Positions 16,099 to 24,772 are shown, counted from the first letter of the stretch. The stretch is DNA of 32,264 nucleotides from JAKJEP01 sp964580995 (GCA_964580995.1 CAZOMV010000067.1:1-32264), one strand, 5' to 3'. The notes: generated from the sequence alone by a model not told the origin. Numbers and translations: made by a program.

Positions 16099-18471
16099 CT
16101 ACCCCGTTCTCCGCTCATACAAATATTTCTGAAAATCAAAAAAGGTAGTTCGTATATTATCTACGCCGCCCAGCATTTCAGAAGCATCTTGGATGGCTTG
16201 GTATTTCAGGGTCAGAAGGTCAGGCAGTTTCTCCTCATCAAGCTCCTCCACGCCGGTTTCAATATATTTCGACAGCACAAATTCCAGAAACTCTTTCTGC
16301 TTATTGTTCAACAAGGCAAATATGTTTGTCTTTGCCTCTGCCACCCGTGCTTCTCTGGTGATCGGCTTCACTGCAAACGCCACATATTCGAGTACATCGA
16401 ACAGATCGCTTTTTTCCGCGTTGATTAGCTTTTGCAGAGTGGTCAGCTCATCCTTGCCGTATCCGGCATCCGCAAGCTTGGTAAGCAATGCCTTGCGCGA
16501 GAGAGGATACGACCAGATTTTGCGAAGTTCCTCTTCGCTGGTAAAAAACTCGGGCAATGCCCCAAACAGATTCCGCAAAAACTCTTCTACGGAAATCGGC
16601 TTCCCCTCCGCGCCCCAAAACGAAGTCGAAATCATATGCTGAATCTCGCGCTCTTTGCCATCCGCAAGTTTTATTTTCACTTTTTTAGGGCATACACAAG
16701 GTCGTTGACCGCACTTGGGACAAATTTCGGGCGGCGGTTTTTCACAGGCACAAGGTCTTTGGCCGCATACCGGGCACACGCGGGGCGGTTTCTTTTCGCA
16801 TATGCAGGGGAATTGGCCGCATTTGGCACAAACTTCGGCAATCGGCTCACCGTCCCATTCCGGGTCGGCAAAATGATGGTAGGCATCGACAAAATCGTAG
16901 ATGGTGAAATATTCCTTGCCGTCAAACAGCCTTGTGCCGCGCCCGATAATCTGCTTGAACTCGATCATCGAGTTGACCGGTCGCAGCAGTACGATGTTGC
17001 GGATATTGCGAGCATCCACACCGGTGGACAGCTTTTGCGAGGTAGTCAGAATCGTCGGGATCGTCTTTTCGTTATCCTGAAACTCGCGCAAATACTGCTC
17101 GCCCAGCCCTGCATCGTTGGCGGTGACGCGAACACAATAATTCGGCTCTTTTGATTTTTTGTACTGATTGATCAAATCCCGCACGGCCGCGGCATGATCC
17201 TGGGTAGCGCAGAAAACAATGGCTTTCTCGTTCTGGTTGATCTCATCCATAAGAATCCGTACCCGCTTGGCTTCGCGCTCTTTAATCTCGATAATGCGAT
17301 TGAAGTCCGCTTCTTCATAGATTCGGCCTTCTTCCACTTCGCCTTCAATGACTGTGTCGTCCGAAGTATAGATATAATCATCAATCGTGGTCTGGATCCG
17401 CCTTACCTTGAACGGCGTCAAAAAGCCGTCGTTGATCCCCTCCTTGAGCGAGTAGATATACACCGGCTCGCCGAAATAGCGGTAGGTATCCACATTATCC
17501 CGGCGCTTGGGCGTTGCGGTCAGGCCCAACTGAACCGCCGGCGAAAAATATTCCAGAATGCCGCGCCAGTTGCTTTCGTCATTCGCCCCGCCCCGATGGC
17601 ACTCGTCAATAATGATAAAATCAAAATAATCCGCCGGATATTCGCCAAAATAGGGTGTGTTCTCCGGCCCGCTCATAAAGGTCTGGAAAATGGTAAAGAA
17701 AATACTGCCGTTGGTCGGCACTCTGCCTTTCCTGGCAATCTCTTTGGGATTGATCCGCACCAGCGCATCTTCCGGAAATGCCGAAAATTTATTAAATGCC
17801 TGGTCCGCCAGAATATTCCGATCTGCCAGAAACAAGATCCGCGGCCTGCGCGAGCCGTCCCGCCTCAGATTCCAGCGCGTCTGAAACAGTTTCCACGCAA
17901 TCTGAAAAGCGACAAATGTCTTGCCCGTACCGGTCGCCATCGTCAGCAGGATTCGCTGTTTTCCTTCGGCTATGGCCGCCATCGCCTTATGGACCGCGAT
18001 TTCCTGATAATAATGGGCAACCATCGTGCCGCCCAAATCCTCAAACGGCACCTGACTGAAGGTATCCCGCCACTGGTTTTCCGTTGCGAATATTTTATTC
18101 CAGAGATCCTCCGGCGTAGGGAAAGCTTGAATCATACCTTCCTTTCCGCTCTTCATACCAATCTGATAAATCTCTTTACCGTTGCAAGCATAGGTATAAT
18201 CCAGTTTCAGCTTTTCGGCGTAGTTCTTGGCCTGCGCCACCCCTTCGCCCACTTCCTGCTCATCGCTCTTGGCCTCGATAATGGCCAGCTTCCTCCCCCG
18301 ATACACCAGCACATAATCGGCAATCAGCGGCTTGGCTCGCCCGCCCCCGGTCTGAATTTTACCGGCCGTAATCGGATATTCCCGCAGGACTTTGGAACCG
18401 TCCGCCACGCCCCAGCCGCTTGCCTTCAGCTTCGGATCAATCCGTTCCGCTCTGGTTTCTGCCTCATTCAT
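16099..18471 (-). CDS. hsdR: type I restriction enzyme, R (endonuclease/translocase) subunit
   Basis: This 790-residue motor subunit of a type I restriction complex translocates DNA using ATP and cleaves unmodified DNA. The N-terminal nuclease has Asp52 and Glu66-x-Lys68 (ADYVLVYRGRKLAIIEAKS). Helicase motifs follow: Walker A GTGKT 181-185, DECH 289-292, LTATPKR near 318-323 and QIIGRGTR near 512. Between the helicase and C-terminal domain lies a cysteine-rich linker (about 540-597) of three CxxCGQxPCxCxK copies, possibly metal-binding. ATG 18471 follows ACGGAG. It is the last hsd gene, 10 nt after the DUF2971 gene. The organisation and motifs indicate an intact, functional protein. Specificity cannot be read from the sequence. 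Confidence 0.96.
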   Translation of the reverse strand: MNEAETRAERIDPKLKASGWGVADGSKVLREYPITAGKIQTGGGRAKPLIADYVLVYRGRKLAIIEAKSDEQEVGEGVAQAKNYAEKLKLDYTYACNGKEIYQIGMKSGKEGMIQAFPTPEDLWNKIFATENQWRDTFSQVPFEDLGGTMVAHYYQEIAVHKAMAAIAEGKQRILLTMATGTGKTFVAFQIAWKLFQTRWNLRRDGSRRPRILFLADRNILADQAFNKFSAFPEDALVRINPKEIARKGRVPTNGSIFFTIFQTFMSGPENTPYFGEYPADYFDFIIIDECHRGGANDESNWRGILEYFSPAVQLGLTATPKRRDNVDTYRYFGEPVYIYSLKEGINDGFLTPFKVRRIQTTIDDYIYTSDDTVIEGEVEEGRIYEEADFNRIIEIKEREAKRVRILMDEINQNEKAIVFCATQDHAAAVRDLINQYKKSKEPNYCVRVTANDAGLGEQYLREFQDNEKTIPTILTTSQKLSTGVDARNIRNIVLLRPVNSMIEFKQIIGRGTRLFDGKEYFTIYDFVDAYHHFADPEWDGEPIAEVCAKCGQFPCICEKKPPRVCPVCGQRPCACEKPPPEICPKCGQRPCVCPKKVKIKLADGKEREIQHMISTSFWGAEGKPISVEEFLRNLFGALPEFFTSEEELRKIWSYPLSRKALLTKLADAGYGKDELTTLQKLINAEKSDLFDVLEYVAFAVKPITREARVAEAKTNIFALLNNKQKEFLEFVLSKYIETGVEELDEEKLPDLLTLKYQAIQDASEMLGGVDNIRTTFFDFQKYLYERRTG

Positions 18472-18481
18472 GGAATCTCCG

Positions 18482-19165
18482 TTATTTTGCCATAATCTGT
18501 TCTATTACTTTACCATCTTCATTTATTTTGACAGAACATATTTTTGGTATTTTAGTATCTTGAGATTCTTGTAAAAACTTCAAAATTCCATCTTTAAAAT
18601 TTATATATTTTCGTAAAATATCGCTATTTTCAATGATCTTTGATTGGTTGTCAGCTCTTTCATATGGATCACCAAAGTACAGAGCCGTAATTTTTCCAAT
18701 TTTAACTTTATCATTGTCGTCTTTTGCTTTTGTTAAAACCCTATATTCGCCTTCATGTTTCCAATGCCATAGCTTTTTAGTAAGTATTCTTCTGGCCTCA
18801 CAATCAGGATCTGATGTTTTTACCGTTGGAATATTCTTTACATAATTTATTTGTTTTATTTCAGCTTTCTTGATCTCTATCTCAATAGCAACACCCTTAA
18901 ACCCATTTGCATAATAACCCCACATTATAGGCTTTGAGAAAGCTCTCTTGTTAGAAAATGAACAGATTTTATAGCATTCTTTTTCGTTATAAATTAAATC
19001 AATAATCTCAGATGGTCTAGGATGGTCTAAAACAGTAAAACTGCCTTCCATAGGGTCATTAAGGTTTGAAAATTTCGAAAACCAAAATTCGCCAGTTTTT
19101 AGTATGCTTTTCAGGCGATCAAAATCTTGCTCAGTTGCAAGTGGTCTAAATTTATAAAGTTTCAT
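18482..19165 (-). CDS. DUF2971 family protein embedded in the hsd operon
   Basis: 227 residues beginning MKLYKFRPLATEQDFDRLKSIL, then GEFWFSKFSNLNDPMEGSF and MWGYYANGFKGVAIEIE. This is the DUF2971 signature (YKYRP start, NDPxE, CFSxxxxxxxMWxxYAxxxxGxxIEF). The biochemical function of the family is not established; members are often found near defence genes. It is inserted between hsdS (2 nt gap) and hsdR (10 nt gap), with AAGGTG from the hsdS end serving as ribosome site for ATG 19165, so cotranslation is likely. Its AT content is clearly higher than that of hsdM, hsdR and umuC, which suggests separate acquisition. An accessory anti-phage or regulatory role is inference. Confidence 0.85.
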   Translation of the reverse strand: MKLYKFRPLATEQDFDRLKSILKTGEFWFSKFSNLNDPMEGSFTVLDHPRPSEIIDLIYNEKECYKICSFSNKRAFSKPIMWGYYANGFKGVAIEIEIKKAEIKQINYVKNIPTVKTSDPDCEARRILTKKLWHWKHEGEYRVLTKAKDDNDKVKIGKITALYFGDPYERADNQSKIIENSDILRKYINFKDGILKFLQESQDTKIPKICSVKINEDGKVIEQIMAK

Positions 19166-19167
19166 CT

Positions 19168-20349
19168 TTACACCTTTGTAAGTTCACCGGCATAGGCTTT
19201 CTGCAATACCGATTTCTTCAGTTCTTCCAAATCAGCTATTTTTTGCTGATAGATGACTTCGAGCTTCTTGGTCTCATCCGAAAGGGCATCAAGCTTGGCG
19301 ACGATGGCTGCCTGCTCCCTAACTGAAGGCAGAGCAATTTGCAAATCCTGTATCATCCCTAATTTTAAGAACTTTGTTCCTACGCCTACCGATTTGCTCT
19401 TAAATTCCTTAAGACTCTTTAACATCTGAAAATACAGGTACCGATACAGCACACGGTTTTCTTTATTAACGGTTATCACGTACGTTCTTTGATAAGCGTT
19501 AAACTTGCCTTTATAGTGCTTCACATTGAAATCGCCGACGGCATTATTTCCGGCTAAAAGAATCGCCTCGCAATCAAAAGCAAATTTATCGATTGTGAAT
19601 ATTTCTCTTGAACAAGTAAAGAAAGGATATTTTCCAGTCTCTGTCGCAGCATTTGCATCTAACTTACCGGTTCTAATATCTACTAGTGTTCCCAACGATT
19701 CTTTCTTTCCATCCGCACCCTGCAGATACGATGCAAAAAGCTCGCGGGCGTTGGCCAGATTCTTTTCGGCGTTGGCTTTGGCCGTAGCGATGGCCGCAAA
19801 CACCTGGTCCAGAATGCCCACAATGTGATGTTGTTCAGGGAGGGTTTTGGGATAAACAATAATCTGCTCTCTAACATCACCATCAGTCACGGCTGGATAA
19901 CTTGCGCCTTTTTGCAAGCTCTCCATCTTTTTATTAAAACCATCCGTTAGCAGGTAATAAAAAACATATTTGTGATTTATCTGTTCTTTCATCCTCAAAA
20001 CAAAATAACCCGTACTGCAAACTTGATTGTCATATTCTTCTGGAATGATACAGATTCGCCTCAAAGTAGGTCTAACGGTGGCAAATATGACATCATTCGT
20101 TCTAATGAGTTTCCTTGCTCGGCTTGGCGCGTTTTTTCCTTTTAATAATGTTGTACTTTCAATGGAAAAGGTTTCATTATTAACACTTGAGACATCAATA
20201 TAAACAAATTCTTTGTTTGGATTTTGCATTGGGTTAATTGTTTCTGTCTTGTGAAGAATCTCCCCAAGCTTCTTAACCTCCCACCCTGTCGGCAATTTCT
20301 CCTTTTCCATTCTCAATTTTCCATTCTCAATTGTCAATTTTCCCTTCAT
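19168..20349 (-). CDS. hsdS: type I restriction-modification specificity subunit
   Basis: 393 residues with the usual two half-domains. The first starts LPTGWEVKKLGEI and ends with a conserved helix after LPEQHHIVGILDQVFAAIATAK. The second ends VREQAAIVAKLDALSDETKKLE and a helix to KSVLQKAYAGEL. HsdS supplies two target-recognition domains separated by coiled-coil spacers and docks HsdM and HsdR. ATG 20349 overlaps the hsdM stop in an ATGA. The first 13 codons come from an exact 14-bp tandem repeat (20305-20332), so the ancestral start may be the internal ATG 20310 (MEKEKLPTGW). The recognition sequence cannot be predicted from the protein alone. Confidence 0.94.
   Translation of the reverse strand: MKGKLTIENGKLRMEKEKLPTGWEVKKLGEILHKTETINPMQNPNKEFVYIDVSSVNNETFSIESTTLLKGKNAPSRARKLIRTNDVIFATVRPTLRRICIIPEEYDNQVCSTGYFVLRMKEQINHKYVFYYLLTDGFNKKMESLQKGASYPAVTDGDVREQIIVYPKTLPEQHHIVGILDQVFAAIATAKANAEKNLANARELFASYLQGADGKKESLGTLVDIRTGKLDANAATETGKYPFFTCSREIFTIDKFAFDCEAILLAGNNAVGDFNVKHYKGKFNAYQRTYVITVNKENRVLYRYLYFQMLKSLKEFKSKSVGVGTKFLKLGMIQDLQIALPSVREQAAIVAKLDALSDETKKLEVIYQQKIADLEELKKSVLQKAYAGELTKV
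20305..20332. repeat. exact 14-bp tandem repeat at the 5' end of hsdS
   Basis: TTCCATTCTCAATT occurs twice head to tail at 20305-20318 and 20319-20332, with a partial third copy toward 20346. It encodes the repeated TIENGKLRMEK-like start of HsdS and lies just after the ATGA junction with hsdM. It is a possible site of slippage that would change the N-terminus. Confidence 0.7.
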
Positions 20350-21800
20350 ACCAGCCCCCGGATGGTCTTGAGGACTTCGTCGCTCTGGTGGTCTAGCAAT
20401 TTCATTTCGTCCATTATCTCTTTTGGATCGCGAAGGGTGGTTTCTTCCTTCTTGTGCGGGTTCTTTACCGACAGGTCGAAGGTGTCTTTATCCACATCGG
20501 CCACCCTCACCGACCATGAATTTTCCGAATCGGCCTTGGTTTTTTGAAGTTTCACAAATTCCGCCAAATCGTTTTCATTGAGTGGATTGGTCTTGCCGAG
20601 GTTGCGGTCTAAATGGAGCTGGTAAAACCAGACCTTGCGCGTGGGCGCCCCTTTATCAAAAAACAGCACCACGGTTTTGACGCCCGCCCCCTGAAACACC
20701 CCGCCCGGCAGGTCCAGCACCGTATGGAGATTGCAGCTTTCCAGCAGCAGTTTACGCAGGGATACCGAGGCATTGTCCGTATTGGAAAGAAAGGTGTTCT
20801 TGATGACCACACCGCCGCGCCCGCCCGCTTTGAGGATCTTGATGAAATGCTGTAAGAATAGAAAAGCCGTTTCGCCCGTCTTGATGGGGAAGTTCTGCTG
20901 CACCTCCGCCCGCTCCTTGCCGCCAAAGGGGGGATTTGCCAGCACAATGTCGTAGCGGTCGCGTTCCTGAATATCGGCCATGCTCTCCGCCAGCGTATTG
21001 GTATGCACCACGTTGGGCGCTTCGATGCCATGCAGAATCATATTCATAATACCGATGATATAGGCCAGCGATTTTTTTTCTTTGCCGTAAAAGGTATTTT
21101 TTTGCAGGGTCTTGGCATCCTGGGTGGTCAGGTCTTTGCTGGCCTTTAAGTATTCAAACGCCTCACACAAAAAGCCCGCCGAACCGAGTGCCCCGTCATA
21201 AATCCTATCCCCGATGGCAGGTGCCACTACTTTCACAATGGTCTTGATCAGCGGGCGGGGTGTATAGTATTCGCCGCCGTTGCGGCCCGCGTTGCCCATG
21301 TTCTTGATCTTGCCTTCATACAGGTGGCTCATCTCATGTTTTTCAGCGCTGCTGCGGAATCGTAATTCATCCACCCGGTTGATCACTTCCCGCAGGTTAT
21401 AGCCGCTCTGAATCTTGTTTTTCAGTTCGCTGAAGATCTCGCCGATTTTATATTCAATGGTGGCGGCGCTTTCGGCGGAGGTCTTGAATTTCCTCAGATA
21501 AGGAAATAGCTTATGATCCACAAAGTCTTTCAGGTCATCGCCAGTCAGCGCCGTATGGTGGTCGAGCTTTCCGTCCTTGCCCTTGGGCCCCGCCCATACC
21601 TCCCAGCGGTACTCCGGGCCGATAATGCCGGCATAACGCTTGCCCGACAACTGGGCCGCGGTTTCCTTGTCCTTCTCGAAATCATCCAGATATCTCAGAA
21701 ACAGAATCCAGGAGGTTTGCTCCACATAGTCCAGCTCGCTGGAGCAGCCCGCGTCTTTATGGAGAATGTCGTCTATATTCTTGAAGGTTTGCTCAAACAG
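20346..21800 (-). CDS. hsdM: type I restriction-modification DNA methyltransferase, M subunit
   Basis: This adenine-N6 methyltransferase uses S-adenosylmethionine to protect host sites and forms the complex with HsdS. Visible motifs are DGALGSAGFLCEAF (motif I in the form used by this subfamily), the catalytic NPPFGG (motif IV, near residue 287), and the N-terminal helical domain with SSELDYVEQTSWILFLRYLDD. GTG 21725 is the first canonical start in frame. But the typical start LFEQTFKNIDDILHKDAGCS is encoded upstream, open in frame to a TAA near 21880. No ATG, GTG or TTG occurs there. AAAAGGAG is eight bases before CTG 21800, which I chose. ATA 21806 sits where family members often have Met (MPLFEQ). 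About 484 residues from CTG fits the family length. It is the first gene of the hsd operon. Confidence 0.9.
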   Translation of the reverse strand: MFEQTFKNIDDILHKDAGCSSELDYVEQTSWILFLRYLDDFEKDKETAAQLSGKRYAGIIGPEYRWEVWAGPKGKDGKLDHHTALTGDDLKDFVDHKLFPYLRKFKTSAESAATIEYKIGEIFSELKNKIQSGYNLREVINRVDELRFRSSAEKHEMSHLYEGKIKNMGNAGRNGGEYYTPRPLIKTIVKVVAPAIGDRIYDGALGSAGFLCEAFEYLKASKDLTTQDAKTLQKNTFYGKEKKSLAYIIGIMNMILHGIEAPNVVHTNTLAESMADIQERDRYDIVLANPPFGGKERAEVQQNFPIKTGETAFLFLQHFIKILKAGGRGGVVIKNTFLSNTDNASVSLRKLLLESCNLHTVLDLPGGVFQGAGVKTVVLFFDKGAPTRKVWFYQLHLDRNLGKTNPLNENDLAEFVKLQKTKADSENSWSVRVADVDKDTFDLSVKNPHKKEETTLRDPKEIMDEMKLLDHQSDEVLKTIRGLV

Positions 21801-21806
21801 GGGTAT

Positions 21807-22285
21807 TTCTCCTTTTAATGTATTTTCTTTCCTCTGCTGTTTCCCAAAATGTAATCCTGTAAATAAACCAAATTACGTCCGGAAGCCCCCAACGAGGCCC
21901 CCGTGCCACAAAAGGCAATCTCCTGCCTTCGTTTCTATATTAATCACCGCTATATAAGAACTAAGCCGGATTGTAACGAAGGCCGGTCCGAAATTCAACG
22001 TAAAACTATAAATTCCCTAACTGCTTATCTTTCAGGACCTTCCTTTCGCGTTTTTGGTGGCGATAGAAAAAAGTGATGCCCGGCGGCGGACGGGATGCCC
22101 GCAAAGCCAAAAGGGTTTATGGCGGTTCGGAATCGCCGGACATCTGGATCGGGTTTATCAGAACTATACCATATTTTCACAAAGATGCAAAAAAGGACTG
22201 GCATCAGAATTCCAAAGCCGTAATCTGGTTTTTATGTTATTGAGGACTATGCTTTTATCTATACCTTGCTGCGGTTTCGAGGTAA
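21807..22285. other. intergenic region between hsdM and umuC
   Basis: About 480 bases hold the hsdM leader with an AAAAGGAG ribosome site near 21810-21818. They also hold the hairpin at 21912-21929 and a plus-strand 55-codon ORF at 22076-22243 (start MPGGGRDARKAKR, end VIWFLCY) that I do not recognise. A clear promoter for the hsd operon is not seen. Confidence 0.45.
21912..21933 (-). terminator. weak terminator-like hairpin downstream of umuC
   Basis: AAGGCA at 21912-21917 pairs with TGCCTT at 21924-21929 around a 6-nt loop. Read on the minus strand the stem is followed by a short run of T then G. It lies 350 nt past the umuC stop and before hsdM. It could separate the damage-response and hsd transcripts, but the stem is short. 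Confidence 0.25.
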
Positions 22286-23569
22286 TTACCCATAGGCCGG
22301 ACTGGTTTTGGCGTGGGGCAGTTCACCCCAGTCGGTGGTGTAGCGGGCGGAACGTTTCTGAAATCGGGTTTTCCAAGGCTGGGCCAATCCTTCGGCAGCA
22401 TAGTGCAAGGGGGCTGAAGTGCAGGCATTGATCCGGTCGAGGGTGTCCATGAGTTTGCGGGATCGTTGGCGGTCGATGGTATCAAACAGGTTGGCCTGGA
22501 TGTGGTCGGCGGAGATGAGCGAGTTAAGCATGACCCCTGCTTTTTTAAAGAGGCAGTTGTCGCGGTATATTTTTTTGGTGCATTCCCAGGCGTAGTCAAT
22601 CAGTTCGCTGGTGTCACTGGTGGGGGTGGGCAGCTCGATGGTGTGGGAATTGAAGTAGCGGGGCTGATCCTTGCGGAAAAGATCCGTCATGGCAAAGACC
22701 GTCAAGGTGGTGGCGGCGGAGTTCTGGCGGCGCAGTTTTTCGGCGGCGCGGGAGATGTAGGCAGCGACGGCTTCGTTTAACGCTTCGAGGGTTTCGATTT
22801 TTTGGCCAAACGATTTGGAAAACACGATATTTTTTTTGTCGGGTGGTGACAGTTCCAGCGAATAACAACGGATGCCGCGCAGTTCATAGACGGTGCGCAG
22901 ACCGACCACGCCCAGGTGTTTCCGGACCCAGCCGTCGTCCGCGTCGCGAAGTTGCAGGGCCGTCTGGATACCGGCCTTTTGCAGACGCCGGGCAAAGCCA
23001 GGCCCCACTCCCCAAATATCCTGGATTTCGGTCTTTTCCAGGGCCAGAGGCAAGTAGGCTGAGTCGGTCAAATCCAGCACCCCAGCAGCTTTGGCGGATT
23101 TTTTGGCGAGGCGGTTGGCCAGTTTGGCCAGGGTCTTGGTCCGGGCGATCCCGATGGAAACAGGGATTCCGGTCCATTGTCGGACGGTGTTGCGGATGAT
23201 GCGGCCATAGTCGGTCAGGTTCTTGTGATGGAAACCGGTCAGGTCCAGGAATGCCTCGTCGATGGAGTAAATTTCCATTTCATCTGTAAATTGGCAGAGG
23301 GTTTCCATGACCCGGCGGGACATGTCGCCGTAGAGGGTGTAATTCGAGGAAAAAACATGTACCTGATGGGTCTGGATCAGGTTCTGAACCTGGAATAGCG
23401 GAATTCCCATCGGGATGCCCAGCGTTTTGGCCTCATTGGAGCGGGCGACCACGCAGCCATCATTGTTCGATAAGACAATAATCGGCTGACCCTCCAGCGC
23501 GGGGGCAAAAACCCGTTCGCAGGAGGCGTAAAAATTATTGCAGTCAACTAACGCAAATACTTTATTCAT
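22286..23569 (-). CDS. umuC: Y-family DNA polymerase V catalytic subunit UmuC
   Basis: 427 residues performing error-prone translesion synthesis. Metal ligands are Asp9 (FALVDCNNFYASCE) and Asp104/Glu105 (YSIDEAFLD). The palm-finger motif SNNDGCVVARSNEAKTLGIPMG is complete. Thumb helix-hairpin-helix (VGPGFARRLQKAGI), little-finger domain and the UmuC-specific C-terminal DUF4113 segment (LMDTLDRINA to WKTRFQKRSARYTTDWGELP) follow. The length equals the usual 420-430. The start ATG 23569 lies 3 nt after the umuD stop without its own Shine-Dalgarno sequence, so it is translationally coupled to umuD. It works with cleaved UmuD'2. Confidence 0.96.
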   Translation of the reverse strand: MNKVFALVDCNNFYASCERVFAPALEGQPIIVLSNNDGCVVARSNEAKTLGIPMGIPLFQVQNLIQTHQVHVFSSNYTLYGDMSRRVMETLCQFTDEMEIYSIDEAFLDLTGFHHKNLTDYGRIIRNTVRQWTGIPVSIGIARTKTLAKLANRLAKKSAKAAGVLDLTDSAYLPLALEKTEIQDIWGVGPGFARRLQKAGIQTALQLRDADDGWVRKHLGVVGLRTVYELRGIRCYSLELSPPDKKNIVFSKSFGQKIETLEALNEAVAAYISRAAEKLRRQNSAATTLTVFAMTDLFRKDQPRYFNSHTIELPTPTSDTSELIDYAWECTKKIYRDNCLFKKAGVMLNSLISADHIQANLFDTIDRQRSRKLMDTLDRINACTSAPLHYAAEGLAQPWKTRFQKRSARYTTDWGELPHAKTSPAYG

Positions 23570-23572
23570 AAT

Positions 23573-24019
23573 TTACGGTTCGTGAATGACATAGGTTACG
23601 ACGCCCCAGACCTGGAAATCCATATCGGCCGGGATCGGAATAGGTGGATATTTTTCGTTTTCCGGCATTAGCAGCAGCTTCTTATATTTAATCCGGATTC
23701 GCTTGACGGTCAGTTCGCCGTTGATGTTGGCGATAACGACGTTTTTATCCTTAGGTTCCAGGGCGCGGTCCACGATCAGGATGTCGCCCGGATGAATGCC
23801 CGCATCAATCATGGAATCCCCGTCAACGCGGACGAAAAAGGTGGCGGCGGGGTGCCGAATCAGGTGCTGGTTGAGGTCAAGCTGGCCTTCGATATAGTCA
23901 TCCGCCGGCGAGGGGAAACCTGCCGATACCCGCCCCACATACAAAGGCCGCGGACAGTTTTTCTGATCCGCTTCGGGTCGATATATCGCCGTCACCTTCA
24001 ACTTCTTCTTATCCTTCAT
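23573..24019 (-). CDS. umuD: UmuD, LexA/S24-type autoprotease and Pol V accessory subunit
   Basis: 148 residues. RecA-stimulated self-cleavage should occur at Ala33-Gly34 (VSAGFPSPADDY). The catalytic dyad is Ser69 (VDGDSMIDAG) and Lys106 (GELTVKRI); their 37-residue spacing equals that of E. coli UmuD (Ser60/Lys97). There is no N-terminal DNA-binding domain, so this is UmuD and not LexA. The order SRAP gene, 21-nt gap, umuD, 3-nt gap, umuC implies one transcript. The ribosome site is only a distant AAAGGAAG. No LexA box was found upstream, so SOS control is assumed from the family and not shown. Confidence 0.95.
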   Translation of the reverse strand: MKDKKKLKVTAIYRPEADQKNCPRPLYVGRVSAGFPSPADDYIEGQLDLNQHLIRHPAATFFVRVDGDSMIDAGIHPGDILIVDRALEPKDKNVVIANINGELTVKRIRIKYKKLLLMPENEKYPPIPIPADMDFQVWGVVTYVIHEP

Positions 24020-24040
24020 ACTTCTAATGAGCTTCCTTTC

Positions 24041-24772
24041 TCAAAACAATCCTTCCTGGGGTTGGTCCATTGGCGTAAGGCACTCCGGCCCTTCAAACTC
24101 AATTTTGTTCACCCTCCGACTCACCGCCCACATCTCCATACATTCCGCTGGATAAGGCCGCATCACCTCCGCCAGCTTCTCCGGCCCGGTCTTTGGGTCC
24201 AGCCACATTCCGAAATCATTCGGACCTACTATCACCGGCATCCGGTCATGTATCGGCTGGATCAGTTCATTTGCCGCCGTCGTCAAAATCGCACAGGTCT
24301 CCAATGCTCTCGACTCCTCTGCCGGCAACCACCGCTCCCACAAGCCCGCAAACGCAAAACCCTCCCCCTGGGACAATTGAAAATAATAAGGCTGCTTCCG
24401 TCCTCCCGCCTTCTGCCACTCATAAAATCCACTTGCCGGGATCAGACATCGACGTTGTCGAAACGCCTCCCGAAAAGCAGGTCTCTTACCCACTGTTTCC
24501 GACCGGGCATTGATCCAACTGGACACCTTTCCCTCCTCCCCGGCCTTTACCCAACTTGGTACCAAACCCCAGCGCAGCTTCCGCAACTCCCGCTCTTCTT
24601 GGCTACTCTTCCCACCTTTCCCAGTTTCCTGCTCTGCTCCCCATAGCCGTACACACGCTATCTCCTGTCCTGGCCCAATGTTATACCGCTCCTCCACGTC
24701 TGCCTCAACCGTCAGACCGAACATCTTTGCCAACAGACCAGGGCTAATTTTTAATGCAAATCGTCCGCACAT
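24041..24772 (-). CDS. SRAP-domain abasic-site processing protein (YedK/HMCES family)
   Basis: This 243-residue enzyme crosslinks covalently to abasic sites in single-stranded DNA through Cys2 and so shields them during replication. I chose ATG 24772 because the catalytic cysteine must become N-terminal after Met removal (MCGRFAL). The upstream ATG 24814 would bury it behind 14 residues. Conserved residues are present: RWGLVPSW, INARSET (Asn88), RRCLIPASGFYEW (Glu118) and IHDRMPVI (His175). An AGAGG lies just before the start. It leads the umuD-umuC cassette and fits a damage-tolerance operon. A loop around 42-62 rich in Gly, Glu and Lys is longer than in E. coli YedK. Confidence 0.95.
   Translation of the reverse strand: MCGRFALKISPGLLAKMFGLTVEADVEERYNIGPGQEIACVRLWGAEQETGKGGKSSQEERELRKLRWGLVPSWVKAGEEGKVSSWINARSETVGKRPAFREAFRQRRCLIPASGFYEWQKAGGRKQPYYFQLSQGEGFAFAGLWERWLPAEESRALETCAILTTAANELIQPIHDRMPVIVGPNDFGMWLDPKTGPEKLAEVMRPYPAECMEMWAVSRRVNKIEFEGPECLTPMDQPQEGLF

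Noticed and set aside
17194..18495. 433-codon plus-strand open frame
   Set aside because: It is antisense to hsdR, which has complete catalytic motifs. The reverse frame has no family signature and no ribosome site.
22054..22431. 125-codon plus-strand frame downstream of umuC
   Set aside because: It overlaps the 3' end of umuC antisense and its translation is not conserved-looking.
22884..23199. Overlapping open frames on both strands within umuC
   Set aside because: They are GC-rich shadow frames of a gene with all polymerase motifs.
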